Origin: a virus
DNA length: 53,606 bases
Reading direction: 5' to 3' (one strand)
Virus record (IMG/VR): IMGVR_UViG_3300017971_002684
Coordinates: 1-53,606 of that record
Of the stretch, positions 24,621-33,209 are shown piece by piece. The position numbers and the translations under genes were made by a program. The notes under the pieces were generated by a model. The model had not been told where the DNA came from, made no database searches, and saw only the letters and a list, made by a program, of their open reading frames with translations. Numbering within the stretch: the stretch's first letter is position 1; each line of letters begins with the position of its first letter.

Positions 24621-25847
24621 ATGACCAAAGAAGTAGAAGGACAGCCGTTGGAAATCACCGCCGGTGCCGCCATCCTTGGGGAGAATGAGGCGGAGTCAAA
24701 GGAACTGGCGATCAAATCTGCCGCCACCATCATCATGCTGGATGAGGGGTGCAACATGGAGGAGGCGCTGGTCAAGGCGCGGCAGCAGATCACCCCCCAG
24801 ATTACTCCTCAGCCACCTCCAGAGGAGCCCCCAGTCCCACAAAATGAGGAGGTGGAGGATGCTGTGCTGATTGAGGCGGAAGAGGAGTGGGAGGAAGAGG
24901 AGTGGGAGGAAGAGGAACTGGAAGAGGAGCGCCCCCCGGTGGAGGTCTACTCCCCTGATGAATGGCAGCAGACCAGCACCGGGCACATGGCTGGGGAGCC
25001 CCTGGAACAGGCGGAAGATGACGGGCTCATTCCTGCCCAGGTTGTGGAGGCGTACAGGCCAGATCCCAAGACCCCCACCTGGGGTGTGGGCAAGCACGGT
25101 GAAGCCATCATCCTCTTTGAGGGGTGTAGCTGGCACAAGAATGAGGACCAGTGGTATTGCAATGACCTGACAGTGCCAGAGGATGAGGTTCCGCCTGTTC
25201 TGGAGGAGTTATGGGGCACAACGTCAAAGCCCGCAGAGCACAAGCCTGGAGAGCCCTGGCTTGGACCCAGCACCACCAAAAGTTCCCGCATGACCATCCA
25301 CTTTGAGGGGGAGGAGTGGTTCTACTCAAAGAAGCACATGCAGTGGTTTAGGGACGGCAAAAAGGTGGAAACAACGGAGGTGCCTGGTGTTGTGCGGGGC
25401 TATTTGGGGGCAGTCCACAAGGAAGCCAGAGCCATCCACCGGGAGAGCCCACCACCGTCCACAATGGTAGAAGAGGGGGAGTTGGAACTGGCTGGAGGGC
25501 TCCTGGAGTATGAGAAGGAGATGATTGGCAGAGCGGTAGCAAAGCCGATCCTGCCGGACTGGGTTCTGCGGACAATGGCAGTGACCTGGAGCCGGTGTCT
25601 TTCCGCCATGCAGGAGCGTGGTGAGTGGCAGGGAGCCCTGGCAAAATCCTTTCAGGCGGAAGCCTACCCTGACGGCTCCCTGATGCTCTCTCCTTTTGCT
25701 ATGCCCTCTGGTGTGGTCATTGTCACAGATGAAGACATCCGCGCCCCTTCCCGTGCTGCGGTAGCCCCCACCCCCTACACTGAGCCTGCCGCAGCGTCCA
25801 CCCCCAGCCGTGGCAAGAAAAAGCGCCGCAAGCTGTCCCTGGACTAG
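24621..25847 (+). CDS. Acidic multi-segment protein of unknown function
   Basis: 408 residues, two bases after the helicase stop. Residues 1-60 form a small helical domain, with an acidic low-complexity run ('EEEWEEEEWEEEELEEE') near 90-107 coded by 15-bp repeats. Two beta segments with matched Trp pairs follow ('FEGCSWHKNEDQWYCN' near 165 and 'FEGEEWFYSKKHMQWF' near 230), likely copies of one small domain. The C-terminus is basic (GKKKRRKLSLD). No family is recognised. It is probably co-expressed with the helicase. Confidence 0.6.
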   Translation: MTKEVEGQPLEITAGAAILGENEAESKELAIKSAATIIMLDEGCNMEEALVKARQQITPQITPQPPPEEPPVPQNEEVEDAVLIEAEEEWEEEEWEEEELEEERPPVEVYSPDEWQQTSTGHMAGEPLEQAEDDGLIPAQVVEAYRPDPKTPTWGVGKHGEAIILFEGCSWHKNEDQWYCNDLTVPEDEVPPVLEELWGTTSKPAEHKPGEPWLGPSTTKSSRMTIHFEGEEWFYSKKHMQWFRDGKKVETTEVPGVVRGYLGAVHKEARAIHRESPPPSTMVEEGELELAGGLLEYEKEMIGRAVAKPILPDWVLRTMAVTWSRCLSAMQERGEWQGALAKSFQAEAYPDGSLMLSPFAMPSGVVIVTDEDIRAPSRAAVAPTPYTEPAAASTPSRGKKKRRKLSLD

Positions 25848-25880
25848 AAAAATTCTGTCTTTTCGTATTAGATTCTAATA
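25848..25880 (+). promoter_or_regulatory. Composite element: AAAAATT-N11-TATTAG-ATT-CTAATA
   Basis: The A-box starts directly after the TAG of the preceding gene. The dyad is perfect and the next ATG lies 28 nt downstream. Confidence 0.8.
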
Positions 25881-25908
25881 GACCACCCCAAGACACAGGA
25901 GGTGAACC

Positions 25909-26367
25909 ATGCCCACTGTAGACATGGTTTTTGTGTGGCAAGATACCCCCGGAAAGATCAATGTGATCGTGCCGGTTCCCAACTCCCCCATCTGGATGAC
26001 CTGGCTGGAGAGGCAGGACGCCTCTTTGCGCCGGTGGGTTGACCCCCCTGGCTACTGGGTCTTTGATGAGTCCCTGCAACCGTCCCTCAATGAGCGGTTC
26101 ATTGCTTCCGGGTGGTTTGTGAATCACGGTCCACCAATGGGATGGTCCACCGGACCAAGCAATCACCGTGTGTTGGGTCCACCCACACTTGTCCCGGACA
26201 ACTACAAGACCCTGCACCTGCTTCCCTCTGCTCCAGAGGAAGTTGTCAAGGCGGCATACAAGGCGCTGATGAGGCTGGGGCACTCTGACAAGACCAATGG
26301 CTCAGATGAGCGGGCAAAGGCTCTCAATGAGGCGCGTGACGCCATCTACAAGGAGCGTGGTTGGTGA
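25909..26367 (+). CDS. J-domain-like protein with HSD in place of HPD
   Basis: 152 residues. Residues 1-90 are a small domain with many Trp and Pro. Residues 97-150 match a DnaJ J-domain ('NYKTLHLLPSAPEEVVKAAY', a loop, then 'ALNEARDAIY'). The signature tripeptide that triggers DnaK ATPase, HPD, is H125-S126-D127 here, so DnaK stimulation is uncertain. J-domain proteins are known in phages, where they can redirect host chaperones to replication or assembly. The ribosome binding site is AGGAGGTG. The stop overlaps the GTG of the next gene. Confidence 0.7.
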   Translation: MPTVDMVFVWQDTPGKINVIVPVPNSPIWMTWLERQDASLRRWVDPPGYWVFDESLQPSLNERFIASGWFVNHGPPMGWSTGPSNHRVLGPPTLVPDNYKTLHLLPSAPEEVVKAAYKALMRLGHSDKTNGSDERAKALNEARDAIYKERGW

Positions 26368-27029
26368 AGTGGCCTGACAAGGATGTGGTGGTTCCACAGG
26401 AGCCTCCACCCAAGAGGGAAAAGAAAAAGCGGGGGCTGTCCGTACAGGAGAGAGAAGAGGTGGTCCAGAAGGTCTGCTCCCAAGCTGTGGCGCCGCCAGC
26501 CCAGAAGCACGCCCAGCCCAGACGGGCGGCAAAGCAGGTGGCTCAACTCTACTCCCAGAAGCACGCTCTCTACCACCGGCACCGGGCAACTTCCTGGCAA
26601 AGAGCCATTGAGAACCGTGGCGTGCTGGGGTGTTGTGCCAAGGTAGTGGCGCAGGCTGATGTTCTCCAGGTTGAGGTTGAGGACTATGTGGAAGCCCAGT
26701 TCTGGTGGTTTGACACCGCTTTTGGGCGGGCTCCCAGCTACAAGGAACTGGCTGGACCAAAGGCCACCTACAGGTGGAAAGCATGGCGCGTGGCGCGTGT
26801 GCATGGAGAGGCGCACCAGAAGACTGTTCATGTGGCAACCGGCGGCACGTTCAACCCCCAGGATACTTCTGTGGCAGATGAACTGGAAGCTGAGCTGAAG
26901 ACGCTGGAGCGGCTGGTGAGGCAGTGGGGCTCAGAGGAGGAGGTCTGGAGACTCATGGGGGACCAAGGTGTGTTCTCAGATGCGTTCATGCAGACCCGCC
27001 CGCTTTGGGTGAAAATGACTGAAAAATGA
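26364..27029 (+). CDS. Basic Trp-rich protein of unknown function
   Basis: 221 residues from a GTG overlapping the previous stop, with AAGGAG upstream. The N-terminal ~70 residues are Lys/Arg/Pro-rich and probably disordered. The rest is helical with a 'FWWFDTAFGRAPSYKEL' segment and a Leu-rich end. No motif allows a function call. It is translationally coupled to the J-domain protein, so the two may act together. Confidence 0.55.
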   Translation: MKWPDKDVVVPQEPPPKREKKKRGLSVQEREEVVQKVCSQAVAPPAQKHAQPRRAAKQVAQLYSQKHALYHRHRATSWQRAIENRGVLGCCAKVVAQADVLQVEVEDYVEAQFWWFDTAFGRAPSYKELAGPKATYRWKAWRVARVHGEAHQKTVHVATGGTFNPQDTSVADELEAELKTLERLVRQWGSEEEVWRLMGDQGVFSDAFMQTRPLWVKMTEK

Positions 27030-27040
27030 GGGAGGATGAG

Positions 27041-27322
27041 ATGACCCCAGAACAGATGTTTGAGGCGGCTGATGCTGCCCGTGTTAAGCTGCAAGACGAA
27101 CTGGAAGACAAAGGAATTGACGCCTATGTGTTCCTGGAGTTGCAGGTCACACCCTATGGCTTGATCGTGGTGCCCAACTTTGATGCTCATGGGACCATGC
27201 AGCAAGCCGTTGGGTTGGTTCAACTTTTGGACCGGCAACTGACAAGTTTTTTAGGATCGGATCGCTTGTTTCAAGGGGTGATGGTGACAACCATGTTCAT
27301 TGAGAAGTGCCGGGAGGAGTAG
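27041..27322 (+). CDS. Small protein of unknown function
   Basis: 93 residues from the ATG at 27041, which has GGAGG 5 nt upstream; an earlier ATG (27026) overlaps the previous gene without such a site. Predicted helix-beta-helix with 'DAYVFLELQVTPYGLIVVPNFD' strands. It has no recognised family. Confidence 0.55.
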   Translation: MTPEQMFEAADAARVKLQDELEDKGIDAYVFLELQVTPYGLIVVPNFDAHGTMQQAVGLVQLLDRQLTSFLGSDRLFQGVMVTTMFIEKCREE

Positions 27323-27337
27323 TTGGGGAGGCATACC

Positions 27338-27583
27338 TTGACCCGGCTGGACCAAGCGGTCAACCACTTCATTGCCGTGTGCCAACAGCAGGGCTTTGGC
27401 TTCCTGGGGGACGGGAAGGGAGTGAGTGTTGGTGGCTACTACAGGAATGATGGTGGGAAGGAGATTTGGGTCTACATGGACCCACGCTGGAGCCCCCAAC
27501 AGCGGGATGATTTTGTGAGCTTTTTCATGCTTGAGGGCTTAGTGCTGGACTGGCAAGGGTTCCCCCTCAAGATTAAGAAATAG
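27338..27583 (+). CDS. Small protein of unknown function (TTG start)
   Basis: 81 residues if the TTG at 27338 is used, which has GGGGAGG 6 nt before it. A TTG at 27323 would add five residues. The sequence includes a Gly-rich beta region ('GFGFLGDGKGVSVGGYY') and an acidic-aromatic middle ('WSPQQRDDFVSFFMLEG'). No family is recognised. It lies in a chain of short, closely spaced genes. Confidence 0.5.
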   Translation: MTRLDQAVNHFIAVCQQQGFGFLGDGKGVSVGGYYRNDGGKEIWVYMDPRWSPQQRDDFVSFFMLEGLVLDWQGFPLKIKK

Positions 27584-27595
27584 GAGACAAGAGGC

Positions 27596-28231
27596 ATGGC
27601 AGAGGACCAAGACGGCAAGCGTGAGGCGCTGGGTGTGGATGACTGGGGCTGGACAAAACCCAAGATCAAGGTGCCCAACTACCGGGATCTGCAACTCTAT
27701 GGTGGTGAGGACAAGAATGTGGAGGTGGAGCCTGCTAAGAGTACAGAGCAGAAGATGGCAGCACAAATCCGGGTGTTGCAGCACAACAACACGCGCCTGG
27801 AGGCGCGTGTGGCAGAACTGGAGCAGATGCTCTATGGCAAGCCTGCCCGGTCTATCATCCAGCCAAGAGTGACCGGCTTTGGCAAGACGCATGACCTGTG
27901 GGAAGGTGATGGGGTGGTGGTGGCTTTGCCTCCAGAGGGCACACCAGAAGACAGCACCGTTGCCATGAGCAGGCAGGTTGGGCTTTGGGCGTCCCGTCAA
28001 AGATTCTCTGTTCTGGTTGGGGTGGCGTCTAAAGGTGAGGAGCACAGCAAGGTGGAAATGCCCCTGGTGCCTGGTGTTGTGCAGGAGTGGTGGGCTCATG
28101 AACACAAGCGGGGCGTTGCTGTCTACAAAAGCCCTGCTTTTTCAACTGTAGAGGAGTATGACAAAGAAGACTCCTTCCGCAGTGAAGTGCTGGGGCGTCC
28201 ATACTTTGAAGATGAGGAGGACACATCATGA
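27596..28231 (+). CDS. Coiled-coil-containing protein of unknown function
   Basis: 211 residues after TAGGAG. A heptad-like coiled coil is at about residues 50-80 ('QIRVLQHNNTRLEARVAELEQM'), followed by a beta domain and an acidic C-terminus (EDEEDTS). The coiled coil suggests a dimer. The stop overlaps the start of the membrane protein at 28228, which suggests a cytoplasmic partner for it. Confidence 0.55.
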   Translation: MAEDQDGKREALGVDDWGWTKPKIKVPNYRDLQLYGGEDKNVEVEPAKSTEQKMAAQIRVLQHNNTRLEARVAELEQMLYGKPARSIIQPRVTGFGKTHDLWEGDGVVVALPPEGTPEDSTVAMSRQVGLWASRQRFSVLVGVASKGEEHSKVEMPLVPGVVQEWWAHEHKRGVAVYKSPAFSTVEEYDKEDSFRSEVLGRPYFEDEEDTS

Positions 28232-28818
28232 TCTGGGTCTACATCAACTGGTGGCTGGTTCTGGCGCTGTTTGTGCCGTTCTGGCTTTTGCAGAACATCA
28301 TCCATGAAATATCCCACGGGCTGGTGGTGTTCAGCCGGGGCTGGGGGTTCCAAATCTACCCGGTGTTTCACTGGGCACACAGGGACAATGGGCGGGCACG
28401 CTACTTCTGGAACCCTCCCCCGCGTCAGCAACGCAAGGTGGGGGAGTGGCAGTGGTATTTTGCCCGTGTGGTCTACAAGCAGGATGAGGGGGCAAAAGAC
28501 ATCACTCCCAAGGGCTGGCTTTTGGTTGCCCTGGCTCCGCGCATCACCAACACCATGTTGATGGTAGCCATGTTTGTGGACCACCAGATGACCCGCCCAG
28601 ACTCCTCCCTCCAGACCATCTATGCACTTTGTGGAGCCTGCCAGTTGGTAGATGGTCTTGCTGGTATCCTCTCCATTTTCTGCTGGTGGGAAGACCGCAA
28701 ACACACAGACATTTGGCACATCTATGAGCGGAGTGGGCTCTCCAGGCGCACCATTCAGATCCTTGCTGCCGGGTGGTTTCTTTTGATGGCTGTGATTTTT
28801 TGCGCCCCTCTCTACTAG
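28228..28818 (+). CDS. Membrane protein with HEISH motif, site-2-protease-like
   Basis: 196 residues with a hydrophobic N-terminal helix (7-25) running straight into HEISH (26-30). Other hydrophobic segments lie near 97-117, 131-151 and 175-195. Site-2 proteases (M50) have HExxH in a membrane helix and a distant 'xLDG' supplying the third zinc ligand. Here 'QLVDG' (139-143, D142) sits in a later hydrophobic segment, and 'LAPRITN' (102-108) recalls the family's Pro/Asn motif. A membrane zinc protease is therefore a reasonable hypothesis, not a proven call. Possible targets are host anti-sigma factors or envelope proteins. The start overlaps the previous stop. Confidence 0.55.
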   Translation: MIWVYINWWLVLALFVPFWLLQNIIHEISHGLVVFSRGWGFQIYPVFHWAHRDNGRARYFWNPPPRQQRKVGEWQWYFARVVYKQDEGAKDITPKGWLLVALAPRITNTMLMVAMFVDHQMTRPDSSLQTIYALCGACQLVDGLAGILSIFCWWEDRKHTDIWHIYERSGLSRRTIQILAAGWFLLMAVIFCAPLY

Positions 28819-28838
28819 CTTCTGTCAGGAGGCTACGC

Positions 28839-29243
28839 ATGAACTACATAGAAATGATGGAGTATCTGGTGGAGGTGATGGGGCAGGCGGCAGCGCAGGC
28901 CACCGTCACCCTACCTCATTTTTGCCTGAAGGGTATTCTGGGGGCGCTCCGGGCCGACTGCCAGGAGTCTGCCCTGATTCTGGAGAATCTGCCGGAGGAC
29001 AAGCTGCGTGAGTTGATCCTGGACAATGATGAGCGCAACAAGGTGCTGACTCCCTTTTTCACAATGGTCTTTTTTGTCCGGACGTTGATGGACCTGAAGC
29101 TGGTGAAGGATGACGGGATGACGTGGTTTGCCAAGATTGTGTTCCAGATTCAGCCGCTCTTGGTGATGGCAACCCAGATGATGGCGGAAGGGATTTTGAC
29201 GGAGCCCCTCTGGGAGTACCAGACAAAGGAGTTTGAAGCATGA
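28839..29243 (+). CDS. Small helical protein of unknown function
   Basis: 134 residues from the ATG preceded by CAGGAGG. It looks all-helical, with a hydrophobic middle ('FFTMVFFVRTLMDLKLV') that may be buried rather than membrane-spanning. It overlaps the next gene by 4 bases. No family is recognised. Confidence 0.55.
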   Translation: MNYIEMMEYLVEVMGQAAAQATVTLPHFCLKGILGALRADCQESALILENLPEDKLRELILDNDERNKVLTPFFTMVFFVRTLMDLKLVKDDGMTWFAKIVFQIQPLLVMATQMMAEGILTEPLWEYQTKEFEA

Positions 29244-29431
29244 CGGTTCCTGTCAGGTTGGTAGCCCTGCTCAAGCAGATAGGCGGTGGGCAGGTCAAAC
29301 GTCCCAACAGTTTGGAGGAGTTAATCCAGGAGGCACGTCAACGGGGTTTTGATGACGTTGCCAACTGGTTGGAAGCCAACCCAGCTCAGTTTGAGTTTTG
29401 GATGGCTGCGATTGCAACCGCCCCCAAGTAG
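29240..29431 (+). CDS. Small 63-residue protein
   Basis: Starts in the ATGA overlap with the preceding gene. 'LEELIQEARQRGFDDVANWLEANPAQFEFWM' style helices fill the chain. It ends 22 bases before the replicative helicase gene, so a loader or accessory role is conceivable, but nothing in the sequence proves it. Confidence 0.55.
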   Translation: MTVPVRLVALLKQIGGGQVKRPNSLEELIQEARQRGFDDVANWLEANPAQFEFWMAAIATAPK

Positions 29432-29453
29432 GGGGCAGAGGAGTCTTTTTACT

Positions 29454-30836
29454 ATGTCAGTTCCAAGTTACCATTTGCTGGAAGAGGAGGTGCAGTTGGA
29501 CATTCTGCGCCTCATGGCAACGGACCCGGTGTTTTCCAATGCGGCGGGGCACTGGGTGGACCCGCTCTACTTCCCCCGTGATGTTCACCAGGAAGTGGCG
29601 CGGATGATGCTGGAATTCTACAAGACCTATTCCATGCCCCCCACGCACTCCCAGGTCCAGTCCATGCTGCGGGAGAGAGTCAGCTATGGGGCAATCCCCA
29701 AAGAGGACGCCAGCAGGCTGCAAGCCCTGCTCAAGCGCATCTATGATGAGCCCCTCTCTGGAGCCCGTGAGTACACCCTGGACACCATTCAACGCTTTGC
29801 CCGCCACCGCTCTTGGGAGCAGGCCATTGAAGCCAGTCTGCCCTTCCTGGAGGCTGGTGAGTATGACAAGGTGGATGAGGTTATGCTGGGGGCTCAGTCT
29901 GCTGTGGTGGACATGGACGCTGGGGGCTACTGGTTTTTTGAGGCTCAAGAGGAACGCCAGCGCCGGCGGGGCACGGAGGATGAAAAGAAGGTCTACCCCA
30001 CGGGCATTCTGGAGATTGACTTTCACCTGCGCCGGGGTGGATTGGTCTACCCAGAGGTGGGGATCTTCATGGCTCCCAAAGGGAAAGGCAAGAGCATTGG
30101 ACTGGGGCAGGTGGCGCGGCGTGCCATCTTTGAGGGTGGCAAGGTGGCGTTTTACAGCTTTGAGATGGCAACGGACCAGTGTGCAGACCGCATGGACTCA
30201 GGCTTCACGGGCGTACCCATGTGGGAGTTGAAGCAGGATGAGGAGACGCTGCAAGAGCGGCTTTCCACCATAGGGCAGCGGTTCCCCATGTCATTGATGA
30301 TCAAAGAGTATCCCACCAAGAGCAGGACCATTGATGATATCCGGCGTCACCTCAAGACCCTGGAGCGGGTCCACAGGTGGAAGCCAGACATGATTGTGGT
30401 GGACTATGCTGGGATCGTCAAGCCCAAGGTGTTCCGGGACCAGCGCCACATTGAGTTGCAGGAAATCATTGAGGACTTCCGTGGGCTCTGCGGGGAAATG
30501 CAGTGTGTGGGGTGGACTGCCGCCCAGATCAACCGGAGCGGAGCCAAGAAGGAGACTGCGGATGGCACAGATGCAGCGGCAAGCTGGGACCAGTTAGCCA
30601 CGGCAGACTATGTGTTTGTGATCAACCAGACCCGTGAGGAGCGCACCAGGGATGAACTGCGCCTGTTTGTGGACAAGGCGCGGGATGGGCGCAGTGAGAT
30701 CACCATTGGACCGCTCCAGTGTGATTTTGCCCGGATGACACTTGCCCGCAGGAGCGGAAAGACCCCCAAGCAGTTGCGTGCAGAGTACAAGAGGCGGAAG
30801 GAGGAAGCACGGCTGAAAAAAGAGGAAAAGAAGTGA
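29454..30836 (+). CDS. dnaB: Replicative DNA helicase, DnaB-like (SF4)
   Basis: 460 residues. The N-terminal ~150 residues are helical, like the DnaB N-domain. The RecA-like core has Walker A 'APKGKGKS' near 206-213, 'FYSFEM' (motif 1a), the DnaB-type Walker B 'PDMIVVDYAGI' near 311-321, 'WTAAQINRSGAKK', and a C-terminal basic Arg/Lys tail. DnaB-family hexamers unwind the fork in the 5'-3' direction. The start at 29454 follows GAGGAG with an 11-nt gap. A primase gene follows directly, as in many phages. No DNA polymerase is seen in this window. Confidence 0.85.
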   Translation: MSVPSYHLLEEEVQLDILRLMATDPVFSNAAGHWVDPLYFPRDVHQEVARMMLEFYKTYSMPPTHSQVQSMLRERVSYGAIPKEDASRLQALLKRIYDEPLSGAREYTLDTIQRFARHRSWEQAIEASLPFLEAGEYDKVDEVMLGAQSAVVDMDAGGYWFFEAQEERQRRRGTEDEKKVYPTGILEIDFHLRRGGLVYPEVGIFMAPKGKGKSIGLGQVARRAIFEGGKVAFYSFEMATDQCADRMDSGFTGVPMWELKQDEETLQERLSTIGQRFPMSLMIKEYPTKSRTIDDIRRHLKTLERVHRWKPDMIVVDYAGIVKPKVFRDQRHIELQEIIEDFRGLCGEMQCVGWTAAQINRSGAKKETADGTDAAASWDQLATADYVFVINQTREERTRDELRLFVDKARDGRSEITIGPLQCDFARMTLARRSGKTPKQLRAEYKRRKEEARLKKEEKK

Positions 30837-30868
30837 AAATTTGCCCGTGAGTCTATTAGTTTCTAATA
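30836..30868 (+). promoter_or_regulatory. Composite element: AAAATTT-N11-TATTAG-TTT-CTAATA
   Basis: The A-box overlaps the TGA of the helicase gene. The dyad is perfect and the primase ATG lies 15 nt downstream, with AAAGGG/AAAGG as the ribosome binding region. Confidence 0.8.
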
Positions 30869-30883
30869 GAAAGGGCAAAGGAA

Positions 30884-31927
30884 ATGAGTTTTGACGCACG
30901 TTCATTTTTGGCTGCACACGGCATTCCTTACAAGCTGTCACAGGGCGGGAGCGGAGATGAAGCCCGTATGCCTTGCCCAGTCTGTGGCGGCTCCAAAAAT
31001 CCTTTTGCAATCAACTTCTCCAAGGGCACGGCTGTCTGCTACAGGTGCCAGTGGGTTCCCAAAGACCCCAAGGATCTGGTCCAGCAGTTGACCCACTGCA
31101 ATCCATTCCAAGCAGAGGTGATCGCCCACAAGTTCCGTGGGGACAGGGGGCGCTCCGGCGGCTCCTTCACTGCGGCGGTGCGCTCCCGGCTCTCTGGGGG
31201 AAAGATGCGTGGGCAGATACCCTCAGCCCAGGAGCCGGTCCATGTGGAAGAGAAACCCCCCTTGGAGTGGCCTGCCAGCTACTACCCACTTGGACACCCG
31301 GATATCCCAACTGTGAACGCCTATGCCTTTTCACGGGGCTTTTCAATGAAGCTGATGGTGCGGCTGAGGTTTGGGGGGTGTCTCTTTGGCAGGTATGCAG
31401 GTTGCTTGGTGATCCCAGCTATGCACGGGGATGAGCTGATGTTCTGGCAGGCGCGTGATGCGCTCAACCGGGAGAACTTCCCCAAGTACCGCTCTCCCAA
31501 AGGGTACTCACCGGCGGTCTGCCTGTTCAACCTGGATGAAGCCACAACCTACCCGGAGACGGTGATCTGTGAGGGTGTTTTCTCAGCCATGAGGGTGGGG
31601 CAGGATGCGGTTGCCTGCTTTGGCAACAAAATCAGCAGGCACCAGATCAAATTGCTGATGGACCGTGGCGTGACCAGGGTGGTTTTGTGTTTTGACCCGG
31701 ACACATGGACACTTCCAAGGGCAGTCATTGAGCGGGGAATTGTGGGGATGAAGCCCCCCATCTACAATGCTATGATGTTCTTGATGGACGCCTTTGAGCA
31801 GGTGCGTGTGGTGAAGCTGAAGGACGGTGATCCTGATGACACAGGCCACCCCAAAATGCGGGAACTGATTGACAACGCCCCAGTGGTAAAAACACGCGCA
31901 GACATGGCGCGTTTGATGATGTCTTGA
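30884..31927 (+). CDS. DNA primase (zinc finger + TOPRIM)
   Basis: 347 residues. The N-terminal zinc ribbon has C31/C34 and C52/C55 ('CPVC', 'CYRC'). The TOPRIM catalytic Glu lies in 'VICEGVFSAM' (about 225-234), and the acidic pair is in 'LCFDPD' (D272, D274). The enzyme makes short RNA primers for lagging-strand synthesis. It is shorter than bacterial DnaG (about 580 residues) and lacks a helicase-binding C-domain. It lies between the helicase and the clamp, a replisome cluster. Confidence 0.85.
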   Translation: MSFDARSFLAAHGIPYKLSQGGSGDEARMPCPVCGGSKNPFAINFSKGTAVCYRCQWVPKDPKDLVQQLTHCNPFQAEVIAHKFRGDRGRSGGSFTAAVRSRLSGGKMRGQIPSAQEPVHVEEKPPLEWPASYYPLGHPDIPTVNAYAFSRGFSMKLMVRLRFGGCLFGRYAGCLVIPAMHGDELMFWQARDALNRENFPKYRSPKGYSPAVCLFNLDEATTYPETVICEGVFSAMRVGQDAVACFGNKISRHQIKLLMDRGVTRVVLCFDPDTWTLPRAVIERGIVGMKPPIYNAMMFLMDAFEQVRVVKLKDGDPDDTGHPKMRELIDNAPVVKTRADMARLMMS

Positions 31928-31937
31928 GGAGGATGTG

Positions 31938-33209
31938 ATGGGATTGGAATTGACGGCAGAAAGGGACCGGCTCATGGAAATTTCGGCTCTTGCCGGCGGC
32001 ATAATTGTGAAGCAAGAGGACAGCCTGTTTTCCAGGGTATTGCTCAAAAAGGAGGACGGAGCCCTGCGTTTGGAGGCGGGGAATGTTGAGTTGTTTCACC
32101 AGGCTACACTCCTGGGAGAGGATGTGGAGTCCACAGAAGGGGAGGTGGCAATCCTCTACAAGGATTTCATGAGCGTGGTCAACTCCATGCCCAAGGGCAA
32201 GGTCAAGGTCTTGGAGCAGGGGAAAGAGGTGCGGGGCAAGCCCGTGCTGACAGTGAAGGGACCAAAGCGGATCAAGTTCAACCTTGTCTACCAGCCAGAA
32301 AAGAAGCCCGCCCTGGGCTTCCCCAGTTTTGACTCTGTGCAGACCTTTGGTGATTTTTCAGTGGATTTTCTGCGGACCCTGCTGGAGATTCTGAGCCCAG
32401 TGACCCAGAAGGGAAAAGAGGACTACAAGCGGTTTGGGGTCCGGGTGGAGCGGGTTGACGGGGGGCGCCACCTGCGGATGGTGCTGACAGATGGGCACCG
32501 GCTCATCCTGGTGGATGGTGATGCTTCTGCGCCAGAGGAAGACCCCTTGACGGATGGGATCATCTTTCCCCCGTCCTTTGTCACCCAGCTACAACGGATC
32601 TGCCAGGTGCTCCCTCCAGATGAGACACTGGGGCTGTTCCTTGGGCGTGAAGGAGGGCAGAAGTTCTTTGTCATAGAGTACAAGGCAGAAGGGCTCTGCT
32701 ACTTCACAGCGTGCCTTGAGAATGAAGCCTCAGCTTTTCCGGAATACAAATCCATCTCCTTCAGCCAGGTGGGGCGCTACCACGTTCTTGATTGCAGAGG
32801 GTTGCAGGAAGCTGTGGGACGCCTGACACCGTTGACCAACGTGGGGGATTTGACCTTTGTCCCTGAAGAGGACGGGGGCTATGTGGCAGTGCAAGGGGTC
32901 CGCAGCAGGGCACTGTTCAGCCGGGAAGAGGTGGAGATGGAGCGCACGTTGGGAGCGCAAAGGGGCACCTACAGCTTGGTTGAACTGGAGGAGGCGGAGC
33001 AACTGCGGATGGGAGTGGACCTGGGCTACTTTGCAGACGCCCTGAAGACGCTCCACACGCCCAAGGTTGCCCTGGGGATGACCTCACCCCTGGAGCCTCT
33101 CTTTGTCATTCCTTATGTGGACGCTGCGGCAAACCTGCCGGGTTTTGTGCAGAACCACATCCATGTCATCATGCCTGTGAGGGCTGACTGGAACCAGGAG
33201 GAGCCATGA
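31938..33209 (+). CDS. dnaN: DNA polymerase III beta-type sliding clamp
   Basis: 423 residues (E. coli DnaN is 366) with the three-fold clamp organisation. Recognisable pieces are 'VLTDGHRLILVDG' in the second domain and 'FVQNHIHVIMPVR' at the C-terminus, which matches the bacterial 'xxxxVxMPMR' ending. The clamp encircles DNA and tethers polymerases. A phage with a bacterial-type clamp, rather than the gp45 type of T4, is less common. The ATG at 31938 has GAGGAGG 5 nt upstream; a GTG directly before it is less likely. It overlaps the next gene by 4 bases. Confidence 0.85.
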   Translation: MGLELTAERDRLMEISALAGGIIVKQEDSLFSRVLLKKEDGALRLEAGNVELFHQATLLGEDVESTEGEVAILYKDFMSVVNSMPKGKVKVLEQGKEVRGKPVLTVKGPKRIKFNLVYQPEKKPALGFPSFDSVQTFGDFSVDFLRTLLEILSPVTQKGKEDYKRFGVRVERVDGGRHLRMVLTDGHRLILVDGDASAPEEDPLTDGIIFPPSFVTQLQRICQVLPPDETLGLFLGREGGQKFFVIEYKAEGLCYFTACLENEASAFPEYKSISFSQVGRYHVLDCRGLQEAVGRLTPLTNVGDLTFVPEEDGGYVAVQGVRSRALFSREEVEMERTLGAQRGTYSLVELEEAEQLRMGVDLGYFADALKTLHTPKVALGMTSPLEPLFVIPYVDAAANLPGFVQNHIHVIMPVRADWNQEEP

